A stretch of DNA of 64,000 nt, from assembly GCF_025152745.1 (NCBI RefSeq), contig NZ_CP104040.1, forward strand, positions 3,038,001 to 3,102,000. Direction: 5' to 3'. The notes under the pieces are model-generated. The model was not told the origin of the DNA, did not search any database, and worked only from the letters and a program-made list of their open reading frames with translations. Made by a program: the position numbers and the translations under genes. Source of the DNA: Rhizobium sp. WSM4643 (GTDB lineage Bacteria > Pseudomonadota > Alphaproteobacteria > Rhizobiales > Rhizobiaceae). This document shows, one piece after another, positions 46,556 to 56,669 of this stretch (its first letter is position 1; every line of letters starts with the position of its first letter).

Positions 46556-47466
46556 GCCTCCTTGACGACTTTGACGCGGATGCCGTGAGCCTTCTCGCCC
46601 TCCGGCTCCACATGAATTGCGATAGTGGCGCCCTCGTGCACCGCCCTGATGGCATCCTCAAGGCGGTCGCATATATCATGCGCCTGCCGAACGGACATCG
46701 CTCCTGGCACCACCATGTGAAAATCGATGAAGGTGACTTTACCCGCACGTCGCGTTTTCAGGTCGTGCACGCCGATTGAGCCTTCGGCGTGGGTAGCGAT
46801 CGCCTGTTTGATCGCCTCCTCCTCCTGCGGCTCGACCGCCTGGTCCATCAACCCGCCGATCGATTGCGAGATCACCTTCCACCCCTGATAGAGGATGTTG
46901 ACGGCAACAATGATAGCGAGTATCGGGTCGAAGATCGCATAGCCCGTCGCCAGCGCCAGCAGCAGGCCGACGAGCACGCCGACAGAGGTCACCACATCGG
47001 ACATGATGTGCTGCCCATCCGCCGCGAGCGCCGCCGAGCGGTGCTGGCGCCCCGTCCGGATCAACAGCCGCGCCCAGATCGCATTGATGACGCCGGCCGC
47101 GAAATTGATCGCAAGGCCGAGTACCGGCGCATCGAGCATGCGCGGTTCGGCGAGGAAACCGATCGCTTCGTTGACGATCAGCAGGGCGGCGACGATGATC
47201 AGCGCGCCCTCGGTGACGGCAGACAGATATTCCGCCTTGTGATGGCCGAAGGGATGGTCGTGATCGGCCGGCTTCTGCGCGTAGCGGATGACGAAGAAGG
47301 CGATGAAGGCGGCGGCGACATTGACCGACGATTCGAGCCCGTCCGACAGCAGCGCCACCGACCCGGTGACCCACCACGCCACCATCTTCAGACCCATGAC
47401 GCCGAGCGACAGCGGAATCCCCCACATCGCCAGCTTCCGAACCGTAAGATCGCCGTCGTCACTCAT
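46552..47466 (-). CDS. cation diffusion facilitator (CDF) metal exporter
   Basis: The 304-residue product has six TM helices and a C-terminal cytoplasmic metal domain. The TM2 motif reads SDGLESSVN and TM5 reads DGQHIMSD; the HDHPFGHHK loop is typical. The ExxxN pattern in TM2 differs from the zinc HxxxD form, so the metal is uncertain. ATG 47466 is chosen as the family start. Confidence 0.9.
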   Translation of the reverse strand: MSDDGDLTVRKLAMWGIPLSLGVMGLKMVAWWVTGSVALLSDGLESSVNVAAAFIAFFVIRYAQKPADHDHPFGHHKAEYLSAVTEGALIIVAALLIVNEAIGFLAEPRMLDAPVLGLAINFAAGVINAIWARLLIRTGRQHRSAALAADGQHIMSDVVTSVGVLVGLLLALATGYAIFDPILAIIVAVNILYQGWKVISQSIGGLMDQAVEPQEEEAIKQAIATHAEGSIGVHDLKTRRAGKVTFIDFHMVVPGAMSVRQAHDICDRLEDAIRAVHEGATIAIHVEPEGEKAHGIRVKVVKEA

Positions 47467-47626
47467 ATCGTCCCCCTGCGGTTGCGAATGAATTGCAGCT
47501 TTTAAGCCGTTGAAACGCAAAACCGCCCACGCGAATGTCGCGCAGGCGGTTCAGTCTAGGGTGATATGGGCGATGACGGAGGATTTGTCAAAGGGGAATG
47601 ACACGCCGTTCACAAGCGTTGCCGGC

Positions 47627-47734
47627 CTTACAGCGCCGCGCATCCTTTCGGACGCGTAAAAGACGCCGTAACACTTTGAATTACTGCATAATTTTATCCT
47701 CAAATCGATTCCGCTTTACGGGGCTATGCAGTAG
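47627..47734 (+). repeat. rhizobial intergenic repeat, copy C
   Basis: It has the same parts as copy A in the same order: CTTACAGCGCCGCGCATCC, hairpin, GACGCCGTAACACTTTGAA, TTACTGCATAATTTTATCC, CAAATCGATTCCGCTTTACG, TATGCAGTAG. It occupies most of the 319-bp gap between the CDF and DUF2161 genes. Confidence 0.8.
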
Positions 47735-47785
47735 CCGGAAAGCAGCGCTCGTCGAACGATCCCCGTTGCTCGGTACTGCGCCGGC

Positions 47786-48457
47786 TCAAGGAGCCGGGTC
47801 GGAAGGGACAGGCTGCGGCCAGCGCAAAAGAGCAGCCTGTCCTGCAGACGTCAGGGCGTAAACACCCTTTTCTATCCGCTCGAACCATCCGTAGACGTTG
47901 TCGCGCAGGATCGGCCCGGCATTGGGCACAAGCGCCTTCATATCTCGCGGCCGCTTGAGCCCTCCATCGAGTGCTGAGGCGCAGAGCAACGCCTGCTGGC
48001 GATAGGCGGTCATGATCGGCGCCCGCGAGCCGCCACCGACGGCGGGATCGCCACGGCGGCGCTGATGCTCCCTGACAAGGCGCGAGCGCCGCTTCGGATT
48101 GGTGCGTGGCATAGGCGAGACGGAGCTGACGATGACGCTGACCTCGCCGCCATCGGAGACGCCAAGCATGCCGATACCAAGTCGCCGGCAGAGGTCGCGG
48201 TATCGTTTGTCGGCCTCCCGCCCTCGGCCTTTGGCGGAAACGCGGGCCGCGACCCAGACTTCATCACTCATCGCCGCGCGGTCAACCGCCTGGAGAAGCA
48301 ATTCGAGATTGAAGGAGAGTTTCAGTTCGCAGACCACCACGACCGGCGGCTCGGCGCCGCTCAAGCCGACGAGATCGCATCCGCCGACCTCGCCCTTCAC
48401 GACATAACCAGCCGCCTCCAGGAAAGCTTTGACCGGCAGGTAGAGCGACGTCTCCAT
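47786..48457 (-). CDS. DUF2161 putative PD-(D/E)XK-type nuclease
   Basis: The 223-residue product has the DUF2161 core: LYLPVKAFLEAAGYVVKGEV, then a conserved CDLVG and VVVCELKLSF (the ELK of the PD-(D/E)XK fold), followed by a helical C-terminal region. It is annotated as a putative phosphodiesterase in the family. Substrate unknown. Confidence 0.85.
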   Translation of the reverse strand: METSLYLPVKAFLEAAGYVVKGEVGGCDLVGLSGAEPPVVVVCELKLSFNLELLLQAVDRAAMSDEVWVAARVSAKGRGREADKRYRDLCRRLGIGMLGVSDGGEVSVIVSSVSPMPRTNPKRRSRLVREHQRRRGDPAVGGGSRAPIMTAYRQQALLCASALDGGLKRPRDMKALVPNAGPILRDNVYGWFERIEKGVYALTSAGQAALLRWPQPVPSDPAP

Positions 48458-48472
48458 GGTAAAAACGGCGCC

Positions 48473-48712
48473 TCAGGCGGCGTTGAGATCGGCAATCTCG
48501 CCATATCGTGCAAGCAATCGCGGCGACGACATGTCGCCGGTTTCTTCATCGACGATCACGGCATAGGCCGCCACGCCGACGAAACGCTCAGCCATCGCCG
48601 AGGCGATCTTTTCCGCACTGACGGAGTTCGATGCCTGGCGCATTTCGCCGGGCACGAGATTGCCGCGGTTCTTGCGATAAGGGAGAACGATGAACTTTTC
48701 AGCATTGGCCAC
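48473..48712 (-). CDS. small hypothetical protein
   Basis: A 79-residue product with GTG start at 48712 (MAVANAEKFIVLPYRKNRGNL), no domain recognised. It lies 15 nt upstream of the DUF2161 gene and is probably in its operon. The longer frame to 48805 lacks a start signal. Confidence 0.5.
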   Translation of the reverse strand: MANAEKFIVLPYRKNRGNLVPGEMRQASNSVSAEKIASAMAERFVGVAAYAVIVDEETGDMSSPRLLARYGEIADLNAA

Positions 48713-48789
48713 GGCGACAGGTTCCGATTGATCGTTCCTGAAATGTTCTGATTTGCCGGAAGAAGTCAAGTCGCGGCCCGACGGCCTGA

Positions 48790-48822
48790 GCCTGGCCCTT
48801 CCCACAATAGGAAGGGCCAGGC
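48790..48822 (-). terminator. hairpin after trpE(G)
   Basis: GCCTGGCCCTTCC (48790-48802) pairs perfectly with 48810-48822, 7-nt loop, just past the trpE(G) stop on the minus strand. No T run follows, so it may be Rho-assisted or protective. Confidence 0.6.
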
Positions 48823-48832
48823 GAAATTGCCG

Positions 48833-51022
48833 TCACGCAGCCTTCGTCTTCACCCTGCGCGCCAGATGCGCCACGACATTTTCGATCATCCGCATCCCGG
48901 CATCGCCACCGAGCGTCATGATCGACTCAGGATGGAACTGCACTGCGGCGATCGGTTCCTTGGCGTGTTCGATACCCATGATCGTGCCGTCGTCGCTTTC
49001 CGCCGTGATGATGAACTCGCGCGGCAGCGTCGAGGGATCGGCGAAGATCGAGTGGTAGCGGCCGACCGTCACCTCCTTGGCAAGGCCGGAGAAGACGATG
49101 CCGGGCTCCAGCACGCGGATGCGCGAGGGCTTGCCGTGCATCGGCAGCGCCAGATGGCGCAGCTCCCCGCCATAGGCTTCGGCGAGCGCCTGCAGGCCGA
49201 GGCAGACGCCGAAGATTGGCAGGTTGCGCGCCCGCGCCTTCTTGATCGTCGCCTTGCAGTCGAAATCCTTGGGCGTTCCAGGTCCTGGCGACAGCACGAC
49301 GAGGTCCGGATTCAGCCGGTCGAAGATTTCCTCCGGAACGGGCGTGCGCACGGTCGAAACCGTCGCCCCCGTCTGGCGGAAATAATTGGCGAGCGTGTGG
49401 ACGAAGCTGTCTTCGTGATCGACGAGCAGGATGCTGACGCCCTTGCCGACGCTCGCGACGTCGCGCTGTATCCTGCCGGAATTGCCCGTCTTGGCGTCTC
49501 GAATGGCGGAAAGCATGGCGGAGGCCTTCAGTTCTGTTTCGGCTTCTTCTTCCTCAGGAATGGAATCGTTGAGCAGCGTCGCACCAGCACGCACCTCGGC
49601 GATACCATCCTTGATGCGCACGGTGCGCAACGTCAGACCGGTGTTCATGTCGCCGTTGAAGCCGACCATGCCGATCGCCCCGCCATACCAGGCACGCGGG
49701 CTTTTTTCATGGCTCTCGATGAAGCGCATCGCCCAGAGCTTCGGGGCGCCGGTGACAGTGACCGCCCAGGCGTGGCTGAGGAAACCGTCGAAGGCGTCCA
49801 TGTCGTCGCGCAGCCGCCCTTCGATATGGTCGACCGTGTGGATGAGGCGCGAATACATCTCGATCTGCCGGCGGCCGATGACCTTGACCGAACCCGGCTC
49901 GCAGACGCGGCTTTTGTCGTTGCGGTCGACATCAGAGCACATGGTAAGCTCGGACTCGTCCTTCTTCGAATTCAGGAGCTTCAAAATCTGCTCGCTGTCG
50001 GCGATCGGATCGTCGCCGCGCTTGATCGTGCCCGAAATCGGACAGGTTTCGATGCGACGGCCGGAAACGCGCACGAACATTTCAGGTGAGGCGCCGACCA
50101 GATATTCCTGATGGCCGAGATTGATAAAAAAGGAATAGGGCGACGGATTGATCGCCTTCAGCCGCTTGGAAATGTCGGACGGCTTGCTGTCGCAGCGCTC
50201 CATGAATTTCTGCCCGGGCACGACTTCGAAGAGGTCGCCCTTGCGGAAACTTTCCTTCGCCTTGGTGACGAGCTCGGCATATTCGCCCGGCCGGTGATCG
50301 CTCTTCGGCGGAATGGCATCCGTGTGTTTGAAGGGCTCCGCCGCGATATCTTGGGCCTTGCCCTCGGTCGACACGCCGCCTTTTTCGAAGTCGTAACGGT
50401 CGACCCAGGCCTTGGCGGCGTAGTTGTCGACGACAAGGATCTCGTCCGGCAGATAGAGCACCATGTCGCGCTGGTCTGAGGGCCGCGTCAGCTTCAGATC
50501 GATCGCATCGAACTGGAAGGCGATGTCGTATCCGAAGGCGCCGTAGAGCCCGAGGCTCGCATCCGCCTGCGAATAGAACAGGTCGGTGACGGCGCGCAGC
50601 ACGGTGAAGACCGTCGGCATCTTCGAGCGCTCTTCCTCGGTAAACACCCGGTCCGGCGTCTTGACGGTCAGGTCGAGGCGACGGGCGGAGGACACGCCGA
50701 GCACGATGTCGGACACCGTCTTCAGCCGCTCGGTCACGAAGCCGAGGATCACTTCGCCGCGTTCATTATAGGCTTCGATCCAGACGTCACGCCCGAAGGA
50801 GGAGATGCCGAGCGGCGGATCGACGACCGCGGTATCCCAGCGCGTATAGCGGCCCGGATATTCGTAGTTCGACGAGAACACCGCACCGCGGCGCTCGTCG
50901 AGCTTGTCGACATAGGAAGAGACCGCATCGCCGTAGGGGATCGCCCGTCGCTGCCGCGTGACGGATATGCCGCCCTTGGTCTCGTAGATTTCCGCACCAT
51001 CATCCCGCAGGATCGTTACCAT
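48833..51022 (-). CDS. trpE: anthranilate synthase TrpE-TrpG fusion
   Basis: The 729-residue protein fuses component I (chorismate-binding; [12 protein letters not shown], about 1-510) to component II (glutamine amidotransferase; nucleophile Cys607 in [16 protein letters not shown], and FHPES). Fusion is characteristic of rhizobia. It catalyses the first step of tryptophan synthesis. A trpL attenuator precedes it. Confidence 0.97.
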   Translation of the reverse strand: MVTILRDDGAEIYETKGGISVTRQRRAIPYGDAVSSYVDKLDERRGAVFSSNYEYPGRYTRWDTAVVDPPLGISSFGRDVWIEAYNERGEVILGFVTERLKTVSDIVLGVSSARRLDLTVKTPDRVFTEEERSKMPTVFTVLRAVTDLFYSQADASLGLYGAFGYDIAFQFDAIDLKLTRPSDQRDMVLYLPDEILVVDNYAAKAWVDRYDFEKGGVSTEGKAQDIAAEPFKHTDAIPPKSDHRPGEYAELVTKAKESFRKGDLFEVVPGQKFMERCDSKPSDISKRLKAINPSPYSFFINLGHQEYLVGASPEMFVRVSGRRIETCPISGTIKRGDDPIADSEQILKLLNSKKDESELTMCSDVDRNDKSRVCEPGSVKVIGRRQIEMYSRLIHTVDHIEGRLRDDMDAFDGFLSHAWAVTVTGAPKLWAMRFIESHEKSPRAWYGGAIGMVGFNGDMNTGLTLRTVRIKDGIAEVRAGATLLNDSIPEEEEAETELKASAMLSAIRDAKTGNSGRIQRDVASVGKGVSILLVDHEDSFVHTLANYFRQTGATVSTVRTPVPEEIFDRLNPDLVVLSPGPGTPKDFDCKATIKKARARNLPIFGVCLGLQALAEAYGGELRHLALPMHGKPSRIRVLEPGIVFSGLAKEVTVGRYHSIFADPSTLPREFIITAESDDGTIMGIEHAKEPIAAVQFHPESIMTLGGDAGMRMIENVVAHLARRVKTKAA

Positions 51023-51068
51023 TGTTCCACTCCGTTATCGGGGCCCGGACGACAGGCGGCCATAAAAC

Positions 51069-51100
51069 AAAAAAAAGCCGCCTCGAAGTTTCGGGCGGCT
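51069..51100 (-). terminator. trp attenuator terminator
   Basis: On the minus strand AGCCGCC-CGAA...TTCG-AGGCGGCT forms a hairpin (51076-51100) followed by a run of T (51069-51075). It lies 37 nt past the trpL stop. It should form when tryptophan is plentiful. Confidence 0.9.
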
Positions 51101-51137
51101 CACTCGTCGTCTTTGAACACGATTGGTCGAGGCCGCC

Positions 51138-51182
51138 TTAGCGAACCCACCACCAAACTGCAATGTTCAAGGACTTGATCAT
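51138..51182 (-). CDS. trpL: tryptophan leader peptide
   Basis: The 14-residue peptide MIKSLNIAVWWWVR has three consecutive Trp codons, as does the peTrpL of Sinorhizobium meliloti. It lies 115 nt upstream of trpE(G). In S. meliloti the attenuator sRNA (rnTrpL) and the free peptide have reported trans roles; whether that holds here is inference. Confidence 0.92.
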   Translation of the reverse strand: MIKSLNIAVWWWVR

Positions 51183-51190
51183 GGAGAAAA

Positions 51191-51219
51191 TTGTTAGCCT
51201 GAGATCAGCCATTGCGCAA
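51191..51219 (-). promoter_or_regulatory. promoter of trpL-trpE(G)
   Basis: TTGCGC (51214-51219), a 17-bp spacer, and TAACAA (51191-51196) precede the trpL ATG by 8 nt, so the leader mRNA probably starts at the AUG. Confidence 0.65.
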
Positions 51220-51289
51220 GAGGCGAATGCGGGAATGAAAAGGGCGCCCCGAAAGCCGCCCATCCCCAGCCCTGAAAGCGTGATCGCGA

Positions 51290-53542
51290 TCAGAAGGTCT
51301 TGGTCAGCGAGACCTTGAACGTACGACCCGGCTCCGAATACCACTCCCGCGGCTGGGACGCCGTCGCCGAGCTCAGGTTGACATCGCGCACGGCGAGCGC
51401 GTTGAAATATTCCTGATCGAAGATGTTGTAGACGCCTGCCTGCACGCGCAGGCCCGGCATTTGGTCCGGCGTCCACCAGCCGGTCAGGTCGACGATTGCG
51501 TAGCCGGGCGCATCGAAGGTTGTGTCGGCGGTGTTGGTGACGGGCGTCTTGAGATGGTCGGTGAGCATGCCGGCCGAAAGCGTAGAAGAAAGATCGAAGC
51601 CGAAAGTCTCGTTGCTCCAACCGCCGCCGACGATCGCCTTGAATGGCGCCACCGAGCGCAGGCGCTGGGCGGTATCCTCGTTCTTGCCATAGGCATAGGC
51701 AAGTGACGCATGCAGATTGATGCCGTTGTTGAACGTCTTGACGGCGCTGGCTTCAATACCGGAGATCGTGGCCGCTGACACATTCGCGTAGTTGAACGTC
51801 GTGAAGCCGGTCGCATCGATGCTCGTCACCGTCTCGATAAAGTTCTGGTAGCGGGTGTGGAAAGCCGCGACCCGACCAGTAAAATCGCCCGTGTCAAAAT
51901 TGGCGCCGATTTCGACGCCGCGGCCGATTTCGGGTTCAAGATCGGGATTGCCGAGCTGGGCGTAGCGGCCCGTCGGGTTGTAGAAGCGGCTGTAGAGTTC
52001 GTCCACGGTAGGTGCGCGGAAGCCGACTGCCAGCTGCATGTAGAGCTGCACGTCAGGCGTCAGGTCGTATGTCGCAAGAATCTTCGGTGACAGGCCGGCT
52101 TCCGTTCGGTCGTTCAGGTCCCCGAAACGGGTAAGCCCGGTATTGCTTGCGAAACTCCCGCCGGTTGAGGGATTGTAGTTGAACCAGTCAAAGCGGAAGC
52201 CGGGTGTCAGCACGAAGCCGGTATTGCCGATTTCGATCTTGTCTTCGAAGCTCAGCCCAAGGTTCTGGCTGTCGACATCGGGCACTTCCGCCTGGTTGTT
52301 CAGCGAGGGGCAGGTCGTCGGTGTGGGGCAAAGTGCCCAGCTATACTGGCTCCAGCTGGAAACGCCGACATCGAGACCAACGCGAACGGAGTGGCTGAGA
52401 CCGGAATATTCGAAATCCTTCGTCGCCGTGCCGCTGAAGCCCCAGGTTTCGTTTTCGATCTCGTTGTTACGGCCATAAGCCACATTCGCTGCCGTACGGC
52501 CCTTGCTGCCGGATTCCTTCTTCAAATCCAGCCAATAGAGCGTGGCTCGCGCACTGCTGAAGAATGCGTCGGAAGACTGGGCCTCATAATCATAATCGAG
52601 CGATACGCGATCGCGGTCACGCAGTTCGCGACCGTCGTAGTTGCCGATCATATAGGTGCGTCCGGTGCCTTGCTGTTCACGCAGGTCGGTCTGCAGGTCG
52701 CGACGGAAACGCTCGGCCGTCAGGCCGATGCGGTGCCCGCCTTCCAGCTCCTGACGCAGTTTGAAGAGCAGATTGTGTTGATCGAAATCAGCCGGATCCG
52801 CCTCGGTGCGGAAACGACCGTAGCTGCCATTGTCGCCCATGTTGTCGCGTTCATGGCCCTTGCGGTAGCCGCCCTGAAAGAGGATCGACGTGTTGCCGAT
52901 CTTCTTGGCAGCGGCGGCCGAGCCGGAAATGCTGCGGTCTTCGCTGTCATAGGTCGACTTGACGATCGCACCCCAATCCCGGCCTTCGGGAATAAGATCC
53001 TCCGGCTCCAGCATATTGAGAACGATGGCGCCGCCGAGCATGCCGGAACCGCCCTTGCTCGAATCCGCGCCGCGCACGATGTCGAACGAGGACAGTGAAT
53101 CGAAATCGAAGGTGTCGCCGCCGCCGTTGGCGTTGGCCGGCGCAAAGGCACCCTGGCGCGCGCTGTTCGAAATATAAGGTATCGGAATGCCGTCGATGGT
53201 GGTCAGGATGCGCGCGCCGGAAAGGCCGCGCAGGTTGAAGCCTGCGTCACCACGCGAATAATTTACGCCTGCATCGACGCTGCGACCGATATCGTCAAAA
53301 TTGGTGACCTGCTTTTCTTCGAGCTGCTTGGCAGTGATCTCGGTCGCCAGCGGCGTGTCGGCGACGCTGCCCGGCGCCACGCGTTTGCCCTTGACGACGA
53401 TCTTCTCCAGGACGGTGCTGTCCTCCGTCGCGGCTTGCAGCGTGGTTGCCGTAGCGCTTTGCGCAAAAGACTGCGAAACAGGAAGAACAACTGTGGCTGC
53501 CGTGCAGACCAATAGAACCGAGCGCCAATGCCGGACGATCAT
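51290..53542 (-). CDS. TonB-dependent heme/hemoglobin receptor
   Basis: The 750-residue outer-membrane receptor has a signal peptide (ends QSFAQS), a plug domain (VNYSRGDAGFNLRGLSGARILTT region) and a 22-strand barrel. FRAPTVDELY at about 508 and NPDL at about 531 are the paired heme-receptor motifs, although no His lies between them. It ends in the expected F. It resembles rhizobial ShmR. An iron box overlaps its promoter. Confidence 0.92.
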   Translation of the reverse strand: MIVRHWRSVLLVCTAATVVLPVSQSFAQSATATTLQAATEDSTVLEKIVVKGKRVAPGSVADTPLATEITAKQLEEKQVTNFDDIGRSVDAGVNYSRGDAGFNLRGLSGARILTTIDGIPIPYISNSARQGAFAPANANGGGDTFDFDSLSSFDIVRGADSSKGGSGMLGGAIVLNMLEPEDLIPEGRDWGAIVKSTYDSEDRSISGSAAAAKKIGNTSILFQGGYRKGHERDNMGDNGSYGRFRTEADPADFDQHNLLFKLRQELEGGHRIGLTAERFRRDLQTDLREQQGTGRTYMIGNYDGRELRDRDRVSLDYDYEAQSSDAFFSSARATLYWLDLKKESGSKGRTAANVAYGRNNEIENETWGFSGTATKDFEYSGLSHSVRVGLDVGVSSWSQYSWALCPTPTTCPSLNNQAEVPDVDSQNLGLSFEDKIEIGNTGFVLTPGFRFDWFNYNPSTGGSFASNTGLTRFGDLNDRTEAGLSPKILATYDLTPDVQLYMQLAVGFRAPTVDELYSRFYNPTGRYAQLGNPDLEPEIGRGVEIGANFDTGDFTGRVAAFHTRYQNFIETVTSIDATGFTTFNYANVSAATISGIEASAVKTFNNGINLHASLAYAYGKNEDTAQRLRSVAPFKAIVGGGWSNETFGFDLSSTLSAGMLTDHLKTPVTNTADTTFDAPGYAIVDLTGWWTPDQMPGLRVQAGVYNIFDQEYFNALAVRDVNLSSATASQPREWYSEPGRTFKVSLTKTF

Positions 53543-53656
53543 AACCTACCCCTTAATGATGATTACCGGGCTGGCTGGTCGGGGCGCGTCGAACGCTCGA
53601 GGGGCTGGCTGGGCTTTTGCGGATGAAGACGATGCAAAATACCGCCTTCTTTTTGC

Positions 53657-53685
53657 CGCATAAAAAACATGAGTAGTATTGTCAA
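53657..53685 (-). promoter_or_regulatory. iron box and promoter of the heme receptor
   Basis: TTGACA (53680-53685), a 17-bp spacer and TATGCG (53657-53662) form a candidate promoter. TGA-N9-TCA (53670-53684) overlaps the -35; this is the iron-responsive operator consensus of rhizobial RirA-regulated genes. Confidence 0.6.
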
Positions 53686-53812
53686 CATAAAGCGGCGATT
53701 TATATTGAATAAAATTATCAAGTTTTAATGATCTCTCCGGACGTTGCGAAATTGCAACGAAATCCGCCCCCTTGCGTTATCCCTAGCTATCGACACCAGG
53801 GAATCGGATGCG

Positions 53813-54766
53813 TTGAGAAAACTTGCGATACTGGCGATCCTTCTCGCCGCAACCGCCGTTCTTGCCGGTGCCCGCCTGCCCGTTCACGGTCCTCTGCCAC
53901 AACAAAGGCCGGATATCGAAGGCACGTCCGCACCCACGCCCGATTCAAATGCCGAAGGCACGCAACCGCCGCCGGCCGCAAAAATGCCCACTCCTGAACC
54001 GAAGCCCGACATTCAAAAACCAGGGACTCAAAAACCAGAGATATCGACACCGAACGAACCGGCGACACCGAAAACTGAATCCGCCAAACCGATGCAGGGA
54101 CCGCCACTTCCCCCTGGGAAGGAAAACCCGCAGGCTCCGACTGAGGAGAACGAGCCTCCCGCCGCACAAACGCTCGAGGAACAGCATCTGACGATCGAGC
54201 CCGAAAGCGATGCCGAGCACGCCGAATGCACGGCTGCGCTTCAGGCCCTGGGTGTGGTCTTCAAGGACGCGCCGCGCATCGACGACGGCAATGGCTGCGG
54301 CATCGACAAGCCGATCATCGTCTCCGAAGCCCTGCCCGGCATCAAGCTGAAGCCGGAGGCGACGATCCGCTGCCCGGCAGCGCTTGCCCTTGCCCGCTGG
54401 ATGAAAGATAGTGTCATCCCGGCCGCCTCCACCGCCCTGCCGGAGCAGGGCCGCATCACCACCGTCAACCAGGCAACGGCCTATATGTGCCGCCTGCGCA
54501 ACGGCGCTGGAACCGGCAAGATCTCCGAACATGCCCGCGGCAACGCCATCGACATTGCGAGCTTCCATTTCGAAAAGGGCGAGGATGTCGCCGTCCGCTC
54601 CCGCCGCGAGGATCCGACGCTGACCGGCGCCTTCCAGCGCACCGTCAGCGCCGCCGGCTGCCTCTATTTCACCACCGTCCTCGACCCCGAAAGCGACGCC
54701 GCCCATGAGACGCATTTCCATCTCGACGTGATCGAGAGGAAGGGTGGCTATCGCTATTGCCACTAA
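53813..54766 (+). CDS. extensin-like C-terminal domain protein
   Basis: The 317-residue product, starting at TTG, has a signal-like segment, a Pro/Glu/Lys-rich low-complexity linker (about residues 45-135) and a C-terminal extensin-like domain with four Cys (ECTAALQALGV, GNGCGIDKPI, IRCPAALALARWM, AYMCRLRNGAG). The domain ends HFHLDVIERKGGYRYCH. It is predicted to be periplasmic or cell-surface attached and probably cell-wall related. Confidence 0.87.
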   Translation: MRKLAILAILLAATAVLAGARLPVHGPLPQQRPDIEGTSAPTPDSNAEGTQPPPAAKMPTPEPKPDIQKPGTQKPEISTPNEPATPKTESAKPMQGPPLPPGKENPQAPTEENEPPAAQTLEEQHLTIEPESDAEHAECTAALQALGVVFKDAPRIDDGNGCGIDKPIIVSEALPGIKLKPEATIRCPAALALARWMKDSVIPAASTALPEQGRITTVNQATAYMCRLRNGAGTGKISEHARGNAIDIASFHFEKGEDVAVRSRREDPTLTGAFQRTVSAAGCLYFTTVLDPESDAAHETHFHLDVIERKGGYRYCH

Positions 54767-54790
54767 TCATCCCGGTAGGCCGTCGCCGGA

Positions 54791-56470
54791 TCAGAACAGA
54801 CCTTCGATATAACCCTGATCGTTCAGGAAAATCCGCTCCGCCGACGGCGATTTCGGCAGGCCGGGCATTGTCATGATCTCGCCGGTGATGGCGACAACGA
54901 AGCCCGCTCCCGCGGAAAGCCGCACCTCCCGCACGGTGACGATGTGGCCTTCCGGCGCGCCACGCAGGTTTGGATCGGTGGAGAAGGAATATTGCGTCTT
55001 CGCCATGCAGATCGGCAGCTTGCCGTAGCCCTGTTCCTCCCATGTCTGCAACTGGTCGCGCACCGCTTTGTCGGCCGTCACCTCGCCCGCATGGTAGATC
55101 TTCGAGGCGACGATCTCGATCTTTTCGAACAGCGAAAGATCATCGCCGTAAAGCGGCTGGAATTTCGCCTGCCCGGATTCTGCCAGTTCCACCACCTTGT
55201 GCGCCAGGTCCTCGATGCCGGCCGAACCCAGCGCCCAGTGACGGCAGAGGATCGCCTCGGCGCCAAGTCTCGAGACGAATTCCTTGACCGCCGCGATCTC
55301 GGCCTCGGTATCCGAGACGAAATGGTTGATCGCCACGATGACGGGCACGCCGAACCGGCGCACATTGGCGACGTGCCGGCCAAGATTGGCGCAGCCCTTT
55401 TTCAGCGCCACGACATCCTCGGAGCCGAGATCTTCCTTCTTCACCCCGCCATTCATTTTCAGCGCCCGGACGGTCGCGACGATGACCGCCGCATCCGGCT
55501 TCAGCCCTGCCTTGCGGCACTTGATGTCGAAGAATTTCTCAGCCCCGAGATCGGCACCGAAGCCCGCTTCCGTCACCACATAATCGCCGAGCTTCAGCGC
55601 CGTCTTGGTCGCAGTCACCGAGTTGCAGCCATGGGCGATGTTGGCGAAGGGGCCGCCATGCACGAAGGCCGGATTGTTCTCCAGCGTCTGCACCAGGTTC
55701 GGCTGCATCGCATCTTTCAAGAGAACCGCCATGGCGCCGTCGGCCTTCAGGTCGCGCGCATGCACCGGTGTCCGGTCGAAACGATAGCCGATGATGATGT
55801 CGCCGAGCCGCCGCTCCAGATCCTTGAGATCGGTGGCAAGGCAGAGGATCGCCATCACCTCGGAGGCGACGGTGATGTCGAACCCACCCTGGCGCGGGAA
55901 GCCGTTGGCGACGCCGCCGAGCGAGGAGACCATGCTTCTGAGTGCCCGGTCGTTCATGTCCATCACCCGCCGCCAGGTGATGCGGCGGATGTCGATATTC
56001 TCTTCGTTGCCCCAGTAGATGTGATTGTCGATCATCGCCGCCAGCAGATTGTGTGCCGAGGTGATCGCATGGAAGTCGCCGGTGAAATGCAGGTTGATGT
56101 CTTCCATCGGCACGACCTGCGCGTAACCGCCGCCGGCCGCCCCGCCCTTGACGCCGAAGCAGGGGCCGAGAGAGGCCTCGCGGATGCAGACGACGGCTTT
56201 CTTGCCGATCCGGTTCAGGCCGTCGCCGAGCCCGACGGTGGTCGTCGTCTTGCCCTCGCCCGCCGGTGTCGGATTGATTGCGGTGACGAGGATCAGCTTG
56301 CCGTCCTTCTTGCCCGCTTGCGCGGCGATGAACTCGGCGCTGACCTTTGCCTTGTCGTGACCATAGGGAACGAGCTGCTCGACCGGAATGCCGAGTTTCG
56401 CCCCGATCTCGAAGATCGGCTTTTTGGCCGCGGCGCGCGCGATTTCGATATCGGATTTGATGGATGGCAT
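54791..56470 (-). CDS. fhs: formate-tetrahydrofolate ligase
   Basis: The 559-residue enzyme makes 10-formyl-THF from formate, ATP and THF. The P-loop reads [18 protein letters not shown], and [24 protein letters not shown] is present. ATG 56470 follows a GGGGGAA box; upstream codons to 56491 are unlikely. Confidence 0.97.
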   Translation of the reverse strand: MPSIKSDIEIARAAAKKPIFEIGAKLGIPVEQLVPYGHDKAKVSAEFIAAQAGKKDGKLILVTAINPTPAGEGKTTTTVGLGDGLNRIGKKAVVCIREASLGPCFGVKGGAAGGGYAQVVPMEDINLHFTGDFHAITSAHNLLAAMIDNHIYWGNEENIDIRRITWRRVMDMNDRALRSMVSSLGGVANGFPRQGGFDITVASEVMAILCLATDLKDLERRLGDIIIGYRFDRTPVHARDLKADGAMAVLLKDAMQPNLVQTLENNPAFVHGGPFANIAHGCNSVTATKTALKLGDYVVTEAGFGADLGAEKFFDIKCRKAGLKPDAAVIVATVRALKMNGGVKKEDLGSEDVVALKKGCANLGRHVANVRRFGVPVIVAINHFVSDTEAEIAAVKEFVSRLGAEAILCRHWALGSAGIEDLAHKVVELAESGQAKFQPLYGDDLSLFEKIEIVASKIYHAGEVTADKAVRDQLQTWEEQGYGKLPICMAKTQYSFSTDPNLRGAPEGHIVTVREVRLSAGAGFVVAITGEIMTMPGLPKSPSAERIFLNDQGYIEGLF

Positions 56471-56669
56471 GGATGTTCCCCCGTCCGACATCCGCGGGCG
56501 CGGAGCCGTTGTTTTTCTCTTGATCGAGATAGCGAAATATCGGCGGGGTGTGAATAGTGCTGCGCCTTGCGTCAGTTAAGGATTAGCGGGCGGCACGGGC
56601 GCCTTCGGAGCTTGACCAAGCGGCAGCCGGACGCGAAACGCTGAGCTGTGCCTGTTCCGCATTCCGATA

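Noticed and set aside
54944..56557. 537-residue frame on the plus strand opposite fhs
   Set aside because: It is the antisense shadow of fhs.
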